Source of the DNA: Littorina saxatilis | Lineage: Eukaryota; Mollusca; Gastropoda; Littorinimorpha; Littorinidae | Assembly (NCBI RefSeq): GCF_037325665.1 | Contig: NC_090253.1 | Span: 37,953,222-38,017,221, forward strand | DNA length: 64,000 nucleotides | Direction of reading: 5' to 3' | Shown here: positions 32,165 through 43,600 of the stretch, piece by piece | Position numbering within the stretch: the stretch's first letter is position 1 | Layout of the letters: each line of letters begins with the position of its first letter | Made by a program: the position numbers and the translations under genes | Notes under the pieces: model-generated | What the model saw: the letters and a program-made list of their open reading frames with translations, nothing else | Database searches by the model: none | What the model was told of the DNA's origin: nothing

Positions 32165-35100
32165 TCAGTGATCTGGTTCCTCCATCTCTTCATCCGGCGC
32201 ACACTGAAAACCACAAAAAGGAATAAAGATTAGATTCTTGAAAAGAAGCAGAAAAATAGCTCTTATTTTAAACTTATTTTGTTGTTGACTCAAGTGGACT
32301 CAACCTTTCCACTGTAAAACGGATAATGTTGAACAGAGAAATACATACAGAAAAATATCAACCATTGATTTGAATTAGTCCTCAAACTCCAGAAAGCCTT
32401 TACCTACATTCATATCAACAGAACTTATGCATAAGTTGTAAGCACATACTTTTAAACAATCGCTTCAAAAGAGAAAGGAACATGAAGCCACATTGTAACA
32501 TCAAAACAAAGTGTTAAAGCTCATACAAATTGCTCTTAATTTGAGCGTCCATAACATTTGTCAAGACCAAAAACAAAAGAATTCCTTCTCATTTTTTTCT
32601 TCTTTCATGGCTACATGTGTTAAACTTAAATGCTTGACTCACAAAGAATTCTACAAAGCAGACTTGACCGTCGTCATTACGGATCATGTACTGCAGAGAT
32701 AGAAACCCCCGGGCATCTGTTCGTATGGAAATACGTGCCGACAACGCCAGAGCTTTGGAGGATGGCCGTAACAGCTGCATCTTGTATCTGAAACACAGGA
32801 ATGTAAAATGGCATAAATATTGAGTAGAGCAAGATGCTCTCTGTTCATGAAGAAAATCCAGGTATTCAAATTTCTGAGAGACCAGGACCGGACCAAGTTC
32901 GTTTGAAAGGGGGGGGGGGGGGGGGGGAGAAAATTTTGCATTTGTGAGGTCATTTTTGACTCACATGCGAAGCAAAAGTGAGTCTATGTACTCACCCGAG
33001 TCGTCCGTCCGTCCGGAAAACTTTAACGTTGGATATTTCTTGGACACTATTCAGTCTATCAGTACCAAATTTGGCAAGATGGTGTATGATGACAAGGCCC
33101 AAAAAAACATACATAGCATCTTGACCTTGCTTCAAGGTCAAGGTCGCAGGGGCCATAAATGTTGCCTAAACAACAGCTATTTTTCACATTTTTCCCATTT
33201 TCTCTGAAGTTTTTGAGATTCAATACCTCAGCTATATATGATATATAGGGCAAAGTAAGCCCCATCTTTTGATACCAGTTTGGTTTACCTTGCTTCAAGG
33301 TCAAGGTCACAGGAGCTCTTCAAAGTTAGATTGTATACATATTTTGAAGTGACCTTGACCCTGAACTATGGAAGATAACTGTTTCAAACTTAAAAATTAT
33401 GTGGGGCACATGTTATGCTTTCATCATGAGACACATTTGGTCACATATGATCAAGGTCAAGGTCACTTTGACCCTTATGAAATGTGACCAAAATAAGGTA
33501 GTGAACCACTAAAAGTGACCATATCTCATGGTAGAAAGAGCCAATAAGCACCATTGTACTTCCTATGTCTTGAATTAACAGCTTTGTGTTGCATGACCTT
33601 GGATGACCTTGACCTTGGGTCAAGGTCACATGTAATTTGGTAGGAAAAATGTGTAAAGCAGTTCTTAGTGTATGATGTCATTGCTAGGTTTAGTTATTTG
33701 ACCTTGACCCTGAAGGTCAAGGTCATGTCAAGGTCAAGCATGTGAGTCGTATGGGCTTTGCCCTTCTTGTTTGGTCTTTCCTTGCAACTGGGAATCAAAA
33801 TTACACATTTTCAAAAGTAACAAAACACGCGGAAGTGGGAAAGGTATAGGGGCGAGCACTCAATGATCTCACAGTGTGCAGTACAGTCCCTCCCCAAAAC
33901 ATCGGTTCCCCGATAGCGCAGATGATATCTTGTTGCAATCGGTTCTCTGATACTATTAATACTAGTGATAGTGTAGCGTGTGACTTGACTTGTGGCCTAT
34001 GATGATGGACTTATAACGGGGAGGGCAGGCCGTTGTCGACTTGATGTTGTTCATAATTTGAAATAGTTTTAGAAGACCAAATAAACTAAGGGAGTTGGGG
34101 GAAGAGCTTAAAAAGTCCACATATTTATTTATTTTTTTCTCTGAGAGGTACATCAGATGGCCAGGGGGGGGGGGGGGGGGGGTTTCCGGAACCCCGGAAC
34201 CCCCTGGAGACTTCAAGTATTTGCTCTTGTTTTAACTTCCATAACAAAAGGATAAAAGTAAACGCTCAACATTGCATATTTTGACAATAGAAAGATCACC
34301 TAAAATACCCCCTTAAAGGCACAGTAAGCCTCCCGTAAACCATCACAGAGCTCCCCGAGCGTCTACATACAGTACAAGCATACTTCCATTTGAACGCTCA
34401 CCGAACGGGAACATCCTGGCTGCTTTCTGTCGAGCGTGAGAAATTTTCAAAGAATTTATTTTCGTGGACTTGGCCTGCTACAACAATGGCACCTCGTTTT
34501 GGTGCTGGACGGCTGTTATGATACCGGAAATCACGCCCGGGCAGTAAGCCTCCCGTAAACCATCACAGATACTGTCAGTCTTTTACACACAGTACAAACA
34601 CGCTTCCATTTGAACACTCACCGAACGGGAACATCCTAGGTGCCCCACGTAAAGAGCGAGCAATTTTCAAAGAAATAATTTTTCGGATTGTCTCCATCTC
34701 AATCGGACCCATCCTGAACTCAGGTCAAAAATGAGTTACTTCCCTTCAATTGGCAATAGCCGTGGAGCGATGATTATCAGAATAATTCGGACCGTGGTGC
34801 GTTTTGGCGCTAGACCTAACTTTTAAAATCTAAATAATAAATTCTCAGCTTGTTACACAAACATTCATAAATAATAAAAGAATTCTTTTTTCATCAAGAC
34901 AAGATCAGTACAATTCAAAGTTTTGAAAGTTTGAAAAGCCCGAAAGCAGGGTCACGCAAGGTTGTGATTTTCATAGCAGACGACGGTTTATAGGCAGTCA
35001 AAAGCCATCGCTAGAGTTCTTATGAATCACATTCGTTTTTTTCGTGAAAAGTCAGAGGTACATAACGTGCTATTGCAGATAAGCTCACAGCGAGCCCCAT

Positions 35101-38100
35101 TCAAATTACAAACTGACGACTGCATTGTGAAAAAGGGAAACTGGATCACACGGGTTCACGATGGCTCAGGGGTAAGATAAACCACGCAAAAAAAAATTAT
35201 TGGACAATTGCTCGCTCTTTACATAGGGCACCTAGGATATGTTCCCGTTTGGTGAGCGTTCAAATGGAAAGGTGTTTGTACTGTGTGTAAAAGCCTGACA
35301 GTATCTGTGATGGTTTACGGGAAGCGTACTGTGCCTTTAACTTAACTGCACCTGAAAGATTCAACCAACAGACTTAAAACCAACAGCTTATTATTATAAC
35401 ACAAGCACCTAAATCATCACAATACAAACACATATTCTTGAATGTGAAAGTATGGCCATATCTGTGTTGGTATTCTTCTTCTTCTTCAGCGTTCCAGAAT
35501 TGTTCTGGTTACGTGTGAGCTCGTTTGCCCATTTGGGTTCCCCACACTATGCTCTGAGAGCATAGTCAGCTCACTCCGCTTTCGTTGAGTAGGCATGCTG
35601 GGTATTTTCGTGTTTCCATAACCCACCGAACTGCGACATGGATTACAGGATCTTTTCCGTGCGCACTTGGTCTTGTGCTTGCGTGTACACACGAAGGGGG
35701 TTAAGTCACTAGCAGGTCTGCACATCATTTGACCTGGGAGATCGGAAAAATCTTCACTCTCAACCCACCAGGCGGCAGCGACCGGGATTCGAACTCACGA
35801 CCTCCCGATTAGGAGGCCGACGTCTTACCACCACGCCACTGCGCCCGTCTTGTCGGTATTCAATTATCAACGCACCTGTTTGACTGTGTCTGTGTGCACT
35901 GGAATGCTTCCACCATGTCTGACTCTTTTGAAAATGAAGACTGAAATAGAAGAAAACATACAAAATTGTCTGACAAAATCAGGATAAACACTCTTAATAT
36001 TGCAAACACAATAACTTGACAATTCTCCAAAGGACACATTTGTAGGACTCAAAAACGATTGTTTCTGGAAGAAATACTTAATTTCTACTGTATTACAGAT
36101 TTCAGAAACAAAGGGATGTGATTACTCGAAATGCATACGGCAAAAGCAAGTGAGAGTTACTACTATATTACAGATTTTAACAACAGAATTCAAAACCAGA
36201 CTGATATACATAAGTCTGAAAGCTTTTATTTTCCGTTGAGAATAGGCCAGCCTACATAACCTGTTTCCAAGTACAGTGGAACCCCCCTTTTAAGACTCCC
36301 CAATTTAAGACTCTCTTTTTTAAGACCTTACTTTTTCAGATGTTTTCTTCATTGTCTGTAAATCACTAAATTTACCTCCATTTTAAGACTCCCTCCTTTT
36401 TAAGACTTGACTTTTTTTTAATAGATTTTTAGAGGTCTTAAAAGGGGGGGTTCCACCTTATCTGCAAAGTCATCATCATTCCCCTCCTCCTCGACACTGT
36501 CCATGATCTACTCGAGTCAAAAACTCACATGGGTGCTACCAGCGTTGCCAAACGTGGACAGCTGGAGGAAGGGAGCGTCAGGGGACATCAGGATCTGCAG
36601 AATGTCGCTGCTTGTGTCAAGCTCGTTGAACACTTCCTTCAGACATTCACTCTGAAATGGTGAAGCACATGCTATCATTGACACTTCCAGGAATCATTCA
36701 AAAACAAAAAACAAAACAAAAAACAAGAAAAAAAGCACCAAAAATATTTTTTTTAAAAACATGCAAGACAGGAAAATTCACTGGGCTGTTGACTCAGTGT
36801 CTCAGCTAGCAAGTCTTAAATCTCATCACCTTAGCCACTATTCACGAAGAGGTCTCAAAAAGCAATATCATCTGAAGAGACGATACAAAATAATAACCAA
36901 TGATAATGATATAATTAGCGCTACAAAAATCATGTCACCTTAGCGGCTTTTGTTTTACCTTCATGATGATTTTGTTCATGACCTTAGTGATACCAAAATC
37001 ATATTCATGTAACCTTATAGCGGCTATTGACAGTATTACAGTGTTCTAGATGATCAAACGTGTAGCAGAGACCTGTACGTGTACGTGTAGAATTGCATCA
37101 CCCGTGACTCACTTTTTTCTCCAATGTTCCAAATGCATTTGTTGTTGCAAGATCTTGGCAAACGCGTGACGTAAAAACTAGATTTCATTACGTTACCCAT
37201 ACACGTTCCCGTACACGTCCTGAAAAGTGCTGATCTAGATCTTGCTATTGTCTCACCTTCATGATGATTTTGTTGATGACATTAGTGCTACAAAAGTCAA
37301 AGTCCAGGACTTCATCCGGTTCCAGCGTCTTGAGACTGCAGTCAGTGAGAACTCCATCCTCTTCCAGCATGAGCACCAGAGGGCTGCCATAACCAGCGTA
37401 ACACATCTTCAGGCTTGCGGCCGCAGTGCTCCCACCTGCACCACTGCCAAATATCGTCAGGCACTCCTGTGGTGAAAAAATGATAAAGAGACGGTGACAA
37501 TTCTCTGTAACACTGATCACTAACTAATTCTGACAAGTGATAACAGAATCCTTTAGAACACATATGAGCACAGACACTGCAAAAAAGACTGAAAGTGACA
37601 CCCATCTTCAATATAAGCTATGTTCATTTTCTTGATGTAGGTCAGCATACATCAAGCCATTCTGATAATCATCGCTCCACGGCTATCGCCAGTTTCTCTC
37701 TGACAGCATGCTAAATTATTGCGCGAATCTATCAAAACAAGAATACAGAGTAATCTCCCATATGTTTTTCGCGAGCACTGATCTAAATTTGAGATCAGGT
37801 TTCGTGAGACGAAAATGATTGCGGATTGGCCGACTTCGACAGTGATCTCCGTTCTGTTCTTCACAGTTATGATAAAGACATCGTTCTAAGGTCAAAACAA
37901 GTCGAAATTTTGAGACTGCTGTCGGAAGGAGACTGTGATATATGGTTGCATCACTCTCAACTGGTTACAGAAAAAATTGTCTGCACCGGCGCGCACCGAA
38001 GCCAAAGTTGATTATCACGTGACACTTTAGAGTTGTTTGCACAGTACATGTATGTATATACATCCGCGAAAGATAGCTCGCTTGAAACTGTCTTACATAT

Positions 38101-39680
38101 CAATTCCTTTGTAATTTAAAAATTACACAACACCATGAAAAATCATTATTGACAATCGCGAATCTGCTTATATCCATAACACATTACGAAAAGATGTAAA
38201 TATGTAAAAAAATCGATTTCCTCTCCAGAGAAGGAAAACCAAGGCATCCTGTCAGGGATAGAATGAGACCCGAAGGGAAGTAACTCATTTTTGACCTGAG
38301 TTCAGGATGAGATCAAGTTTGTAGCCTATCAATCATGGGGCCGGGTAGCTCAGTTGGTAAAGCACTGGACTTGTGATCCTAAGGTCACAGGTTCAAATCC
38401 CAGCAGGGACAGACACGGGTCAACTTTTTGTGCAGACTCAGAGATGGTATCCATGTCCCACCCCCATGTCACCCCAGTGGCACGTGAAAGACCTCTGTCA
38501 TTGTGCCATAAGTGCAGGTGGCTGATTACCCCTAAACACGCACACACCTGGGTAGCGCGACTCTTGTTGCTGCTAGCTTTCCACTGGGACCTGAATTTCC
38601 CAGAATTGGGATAATAGGACAGATGAAATAAAACGGACAAAAAATGAGGAAAAAAAGTGCCAAGTGTAACTTTTTGAATTATTCAGCAGTGTTTCCCCTT
38701 CAGTGAAGATAATCTATGAGTACGAAACATTATCCTGCAGTTGCTATGAATATGAAAAACATAGCATGCAAACACACAACCCATAATTATAGTACAGAAG
38801 ACACGTACAATCAGAACAGAAAGGTTGACTTTGAAGGTAGCCTGATCCTGTGTGAGAACAAAGTGATGGAATACTGCAGCCTGGATAAAGGCATTTGCCT
38901 GAACACATTTTGCATCCTCCACTGTTACTTTCAGCCCTTGACTTGTCACAAACACTGTGGCCGTCTGAAACCAATAAAATGCCTTTGAAGGTCAGCATAT
39001 GTAGGCAGCTTATCTATACCGAGACTAACAGTAACACCACTAGATAAGTATGCATCATAAATACAACACCTTTTCATCAGTTAACTTTGGCAAAGCTAAC
39101 TAAACCGTGATATTCTGCAAAATACACAGACATTGTTGCTATCCACTAAAGACGCAAACCAATACTTTTAATATTGCGAAAAAAATTGCAACATTTTCAA
39201 ACTATGTGCGAGAACTTACACAAAAAGTTTCACAAAGACAATTATCCAAGCTGACAAAAGTAAATTGCGTGACAATTTACAACATCACACTAAGACGTGT
39301 TCTGTATGTACCGCAATGGAAAGCAGCTCTTCGTGTAAATAGTTTTATACTTTTAACCATCTTCTCGGAGTTATTGGGTCACCCACCACCAGTAACCAAT
39401 TACTCAGTACTCCGCCGCTGGACTACAGACGTTCGGATGAACCCAGTCCACATCAAGAAAGAAGAAGAAGAAGACATAGTTCTTTAGTAGAAAAGTCTTG
39501 CTGGGTTGACTCGACGATCGTGTCTAAAGTGACTTGAATTATATATCAATTACCACTCACATCTTTGAAATGAATAGCCTTTAGGATGTTGGAAACGTTT
39601 CGTGCATTGTCAAGCTTGGCAACAAACACGTTAGCACTGTCATCGTCTGCCTGTTGCGTCGACAACATTTTGCCTGGCAT
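32165..39680 (-). CDS. RAD1: Checkpoint clamp subunit RAD1 (9-1-1 complex)
   Basis: RAD1 is one of the three PCNA-like subunits of the RAD9-HUS1-RAD1 ring that is loaded at damaged DNA and activates ATR through TopBP1. Exons, in transcript order: 39680-39561, 38964-38809, 37466-37257, 36651-36529, 35940-35876, 32787-32643, 32203-32165. They sum to 858 nt, 285 codons plus stop, close to the 282 residues of human RAD1. Near-identical blocks in order are NILKAIHFKD, KVTVEDAKCVQANAFIQA, LDFDFCSTNVINKII, LSTFGNAGST, DMVEAFQCTQTQSNRY, SIRTDARGFLSLQYMIRN, VCFVEFFCAPDEE. The start is the first in-frame ATG of the first coding exon. A six-codon upstream ORF (39703-39686, MAANV) precedes it. Introns carry SINEs, a TTAA-type element and an AGGTCA-rich repeat. 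No damage is seen. Confidence 0.95.
32909..32927. repeat. G19 homopolymer
   Basis: Run of 19 G in a RAD1 intron, just left of an AGGTCA-rich repeat. Confidence 0.9.
32955..33772 (+). repeat. Dispersed repeat rich in TCAAGGTCA motifs
   Basis: Opens TTGACTCACATGCGAAGC and closes GCATGTGAGTCGTATGGG, partly inverted ends. The interior has more than a dozen AGGTCA half-sites on both strands, most in the extended form TCAAGGTCA (about 33133, 33295, 33348, 33449, 33610, 33623, 33715, 33730). The start also has GTCCGTCCGTCCGG. No protein is encoded. Confidence 0.8.
34164..34182. repeat. G19 homopolymer
   Basis: Run of 19 G in a RAD1 intron, left of the TTAA-type element. Confidence 0.9.
34317..35336. 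mobile_element. TTAA-flanked inverted-repeat element (piggyBac-type target)
   Basis: Ends AGGCACAGTAAGCCTCCCGT and (inverted) AGGCACAGTACGCTTCCCGT, flanked on both sides by TTAA, the target duplication typical of piggyBac. Long subterminal inverted repeats extend about 130 bp. The left arm is partly duplicated at about 34545-34690. No transposase is seen in 1020 bp. Confidence 0.85.
35473..35850 (-). mobile_element. SINE with GACGGGCGCAGTGG head
   Basis: On the minus strand a tRNA-like head (GGGCGCAGTGGCGTGGTGGT, GTTCGAATCCCGGTCGC) is joined to the same CACAAGACCAAGTGCGCAC body used by the other SINE type. Confidence 0.85.
36274..36459. mobile_element. CAGTGGAACCCCCC-type MITE
   Basis: Ends CAGTGGAACCCCCC and GGGGGGTTCCACC with TTTTAAGAC-type interior, in a RAD1 intron about 70 bp below an exon. 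Confidence 0.8.
37650..38310 (-). mobile_element. Remnant of the TTAA-flanked element family
   Basis: Blocks such as GATAATCATCGCTCCACGG and AACTCATTTTTGACCTGAG are the inverse of blocks in 34317-35336 (near 34760 and 34730). The termini are not recognisable. Confidence 0.6.
38338..38625 (+). mobile_element. tRNA-derived SINE, third type (Thr-like head)
   Basis: Head GGGTAGCTCAGTTGGTAAAG with a perfect box B (GGTTCAAATCC) and a Thr(TGT)-like anticodon loop. The body differs from the other SINEs (GTGGCTGATTACCCCTAA, TGGGTAGCGCGACTC). A sister copy lies at 60282-60547. Confidence 0.85.
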
Positions 39681-40653
39681 TTCACTCAGACATTTGCCGC
39701 CATGACAGTCAAGTTTGTTGATGGGAGTTACCTTCCTTGGCGACCCATTTGAGAACGGAAGAGAATTTGTTGATTAGTCCATAGTTTGGTGTACACCATG
39801 TAACTCATTTGCCACCGTTTCAGGAGACTGTATTTTTGTGTAGTGTTTAGGTGGTTGGTTATATTTCTGCATGTGTGGGAAAATGTGATTAGAGTCTTCG
39901 TGTAAATAAACCTTAGCTGCATTTTTATGATCATTTTTGTTGATACAATTTAGAGTGTAAGATAACAATCTAAAGAACCTTTTGACTACTTGCAAATTAA
40001 AAAAAGTCTTTCTCCCAAATTTATTGATCTAGATATATGTATGAACGAAGAGGAAATAAAAGAAAATAGAATAAGAATATTACCTGGCATTATAATCAGA
40101 TCTTAAGGCATCACAAAAACACAAAAAAATAAATGAAAGGTTTGTTTCAGATTACAAGGCCAAACTGAGAAACTGGGATCCATATGTTAGTTAATTCTTC
40201 TTTTCCTTTTTATTTTTTATTTTTTTATTTTTAATTGTTTGGAACTCGTACAAGCCGAGTCCCTGGGTGTTGGAGAAGAGAAGCTTTCGTCATAAATTCT
40301 GCAAAATTGAGTTTTGTTGTTTCTATTTTATTTATGGAAAGGTAAAAAAAAAAAATGGCCTAGTTGTAAAACTGGTGGTTTCACTGTACATGGGTAAAAT
40401 GCTAAAACTTGCCATACATTTTGTTAGTCTGGCCTGAGCAGCCTTTGTACATTTGATTGTGGTGCCTTCACAAATTCAAGACTCAATATGTTCTGGTACA
40501 ACTCCACTTACATCTACTCACAAAAGACAAACACGGGGAACATTTTTAGAGGAATTTTTATTCATTCTCTTTTTCTCTCCGACACACCCTTTTCAAGTTC
40601 ATGCATTTTAATCTCAGAATCTCTTCTCCCCCCATCAACTTTCTTGCATTGTG
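39681..40653. other. RAD1 5' leader and RAD1-TADA2A spacer
   Basis: About 1 kb between RAD1's start and TADA2A's stop. It contains the RAD1 5' UTR with the short upstream ORF (39686-39703), the presumed RAD1 promoter and the TADA2A 3' UTR. I see no repeat family in it. Confidence 0.6.
40557..40562 (-). terminator. Poly(A) signal of TADA2A
   Basis: AATAAA on the minus strand, 92 nt after the TADA2A stop codon. It is the first such signal downstream. Confidence 0.6.
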
Positions 40654-43600
40654 TCATGAAGGTTTGTTGACCTGGCCCTCCTGCAGAAGGAAGTCGTATA
40701 GTTTTCTGGTCTTGTTGACATCGATCTTGATGAGGGTGCGCGCCTGGGCCAGTCGCAGACCGCAGTGTTTGCGACACTCGTTTACCAGGATGTTGCGGAA
40801 CTCCAGAAAGGCTTCTGGCACCAGCCGCACTGTCTGGCACAGCTGAAAATGAAAGTTGGTTTCCGTTTTGTCGCTGATCCTGCTACAGTGGAACCCCCCT
40901 TTTAAGACCTCCAATAATCTGAGAAAATCGGATCTTAAAAAGGAGGGAGTCTTCAAATGGGAGTCATTTTACAGAGGTTATGAACAGAAAGTCTGTGAAA
41001 ACAAGGTCTTAAAAAGAAGGGAGTCTTAAAATGGGGGTAATTTTACAGAGGTTATAAACCGAAAGTCTGAGAAAACAAGATCTTAAAAAGGAGGGAGTCT
41101 TAAATTGGGGGTCTTAAACAAGGGGTTCCACTTTACTTTGACCGAGTGTTGACAAGCCAAAGAATGCTGTGTTCGGAGAGAGTTAAGTTCAAATGAACAA
41201 GAAGTGTAGGCTAGATTTTCACCCTTACGTAAGTCAACTGCTGATTTGTGCATTGTTGGGTACAAATGAAAAACAAAGGGTGGTCAAGAGGTTCACTCTT
41301 AAGTATGGAAACTCACAATGTTTTACTCTTTTTTTTAAACACAGTTAAAGTTTCCTTTTTCACTTCATGAATTCTTGTGAACAGGATTTAACAGACCTAC
41401 AAAAAGAAAGTGTAAAGGCAACCAAAGCGCTTTGAGGCCAATTCCTCCAGTAATGATGTCACTTGTAACACTAATTATGACTAAACACTGCAAAAATGGT
41501 TTGCCTCATTCTTCTCAAAACATCAAGAAACATTTACAATAACAGAAAACTGAACTTAAACAACACAGGCGTGCATGGAAAACACACACACGCACACACA
41601 CCCACCCACCCACCCACCCACCCACACACACCCACACACACACACACACACAAACATACTGTCTTCAACATTTCTAATGAGACACTGTGAATGCAAGCCA
41701 ACACTTACTTCTCGTTCAGTGGGCGAAAGTTTGTCGTAACCAGTAAGACCACTGATCTCAATGGGTGGAGCGACTTTACGAGCTGTGGACAAACAAACTC
41801 AGGAATGTCAAGCACTACAAGACCTTTACACAATTCTAATACAGTGGAAACACTTTCAAGACCTCCAAACCTATGAGGAAACGAGGCTTCCAAGGGTGGG
41901 AAGACAGCTTCCAGTGCAGAGTTGGAGTTGTTAGATCTTCTTCTTCTTCTTCTGCGTTCGTGGGCTGAAACTCCCACGTACACTCGTGTTTTTTGCACGA
42001 GTGGAATTTTACGTGTATGACCGTTTTTTACCCCGCCATTTAGGCAGCCATACGCCGTTTTCGGAGGAAGCATGCTGGGTATTTTCGTGTTTCTATAACC
42101 CACCGAACTCTGACATGGACTACAGGATCTTTTTCGTGCGCACTTGGTCTTGTGCTTGCGTGTACACACGGGGGTGTTCGGACACCGAGGAGAGTCTGCA
42201 CACAAAGTTGACTCTGAGAAATAAATCTCTCGCCGAACGTGGGGACGAACTCACGCTGACAGCGGCCAACTGGATACAAATCCAGCGCGCTACCGACTGA
42301 GCTACATCCCCGCCCAATCAATTCGTCTCCTGCTTCGCTCATGGGATGAAACTCCTACCGTTTTTATGTGTATGGCGGTTTTTATCCAGCCATACACTGC
42401 TTTCAGGGGATGCATGCTTGGTGTTTTGTGTTTCTATAACCCATCGAACTCTGATATGGATCACAGGATCTTTTCCGAGCGTTGGTCTTGTGCTTGTTAC
42501 ACACAAAGGGGAAGAAGGCACTAGCAGGTCTGCACATAAGTTGACCTGGGAGATCGGAAAAATATCCACCCTCAACCCACCAGTCGTGGCACGGATTCAA
42601 ACCGACGACCTTTCGCTTGGGAGGCCGGCATCTTATCCACCAGGCCATTACGCCTGTTTAGATCAATTAATTTCCCAAATTGACACTAGTGTCGGTCACA
42701 AAATTAATTCATAAAAACATCCCACTGTGCACAGAAAGCACTTTCTTTATTTGGTGTTTAACGTCGTTTTCAACCGTTCAAGGTTATATCGCGACGGAGG
42801 GAAGGGGGGAGATGGGATAGAGCCACTTGTCAATTGTTTCTTGTTCACAAAAGCACTAATCAAAAAATTGCTCCAGGGGCTTGCAACGTAGTACAATATA
42901 TTACCTTACTGGGAGAATGCAAGTTTCCAGTACAAAGGACTTAACATTTCTTACATACTGCTTGACTAAAATCTTTACAAACATGGACTATATTCTATAC
43001 AAGAAACTCTTAACAAGGGTAAAAAGAGAAACAGAATCCGTTAGTCGCCTCTTACGACATGCTGGGGAGCATCGGGTAAATTCTTCCCCCTAACCCGCGG
43101 GGGGACCAGAAAGCACTAAGGTTGCTGATTTGTGCTATGTGTCCAAGCGGAGGGATAATCTTATGCAAAGTAAATGCCTGGCAGGATCAACAAAAGTGGT
43201 GAGCCAAATCATTTACACAAGAAGGACTGTGTCTGAAAAGCGTGCAGACAAAAATCTTTCCAGCGTATGTTATGTATGTACGTACGTAAAAGAAGTAAAA
43301 ACATGTTAAAATTAAAAATAAAAAAAAATCTTTCAAGCTGGCCCAGCCCAGAAGGTGACTTACGTGCGGAAGGAAGAGGGATGATTCTGTTGCTTCGGTC
43401 ATTGCCTGCAATGTTGCGCTGAAGCCATGCCTGACAAGCTGCATCATCCTGGGACATGTTTAAAGAAAGATTTGAAATGTTTGTCTCCCTCTTGGACAAA
43501 ATGCAGAGGGAACATTTTGCGGATTGTATTTTGCTGAAGCCATCGCTGACAGAACACACTATGCTGTGCTCTGCAAACAGGACAAAAGCACACAAACAAA

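Noticed and set aside
42881-43093. 70-codon frame at 42.9 kb
   Set aside because: It lies within a dispersed repeat read backwards and has no family features.
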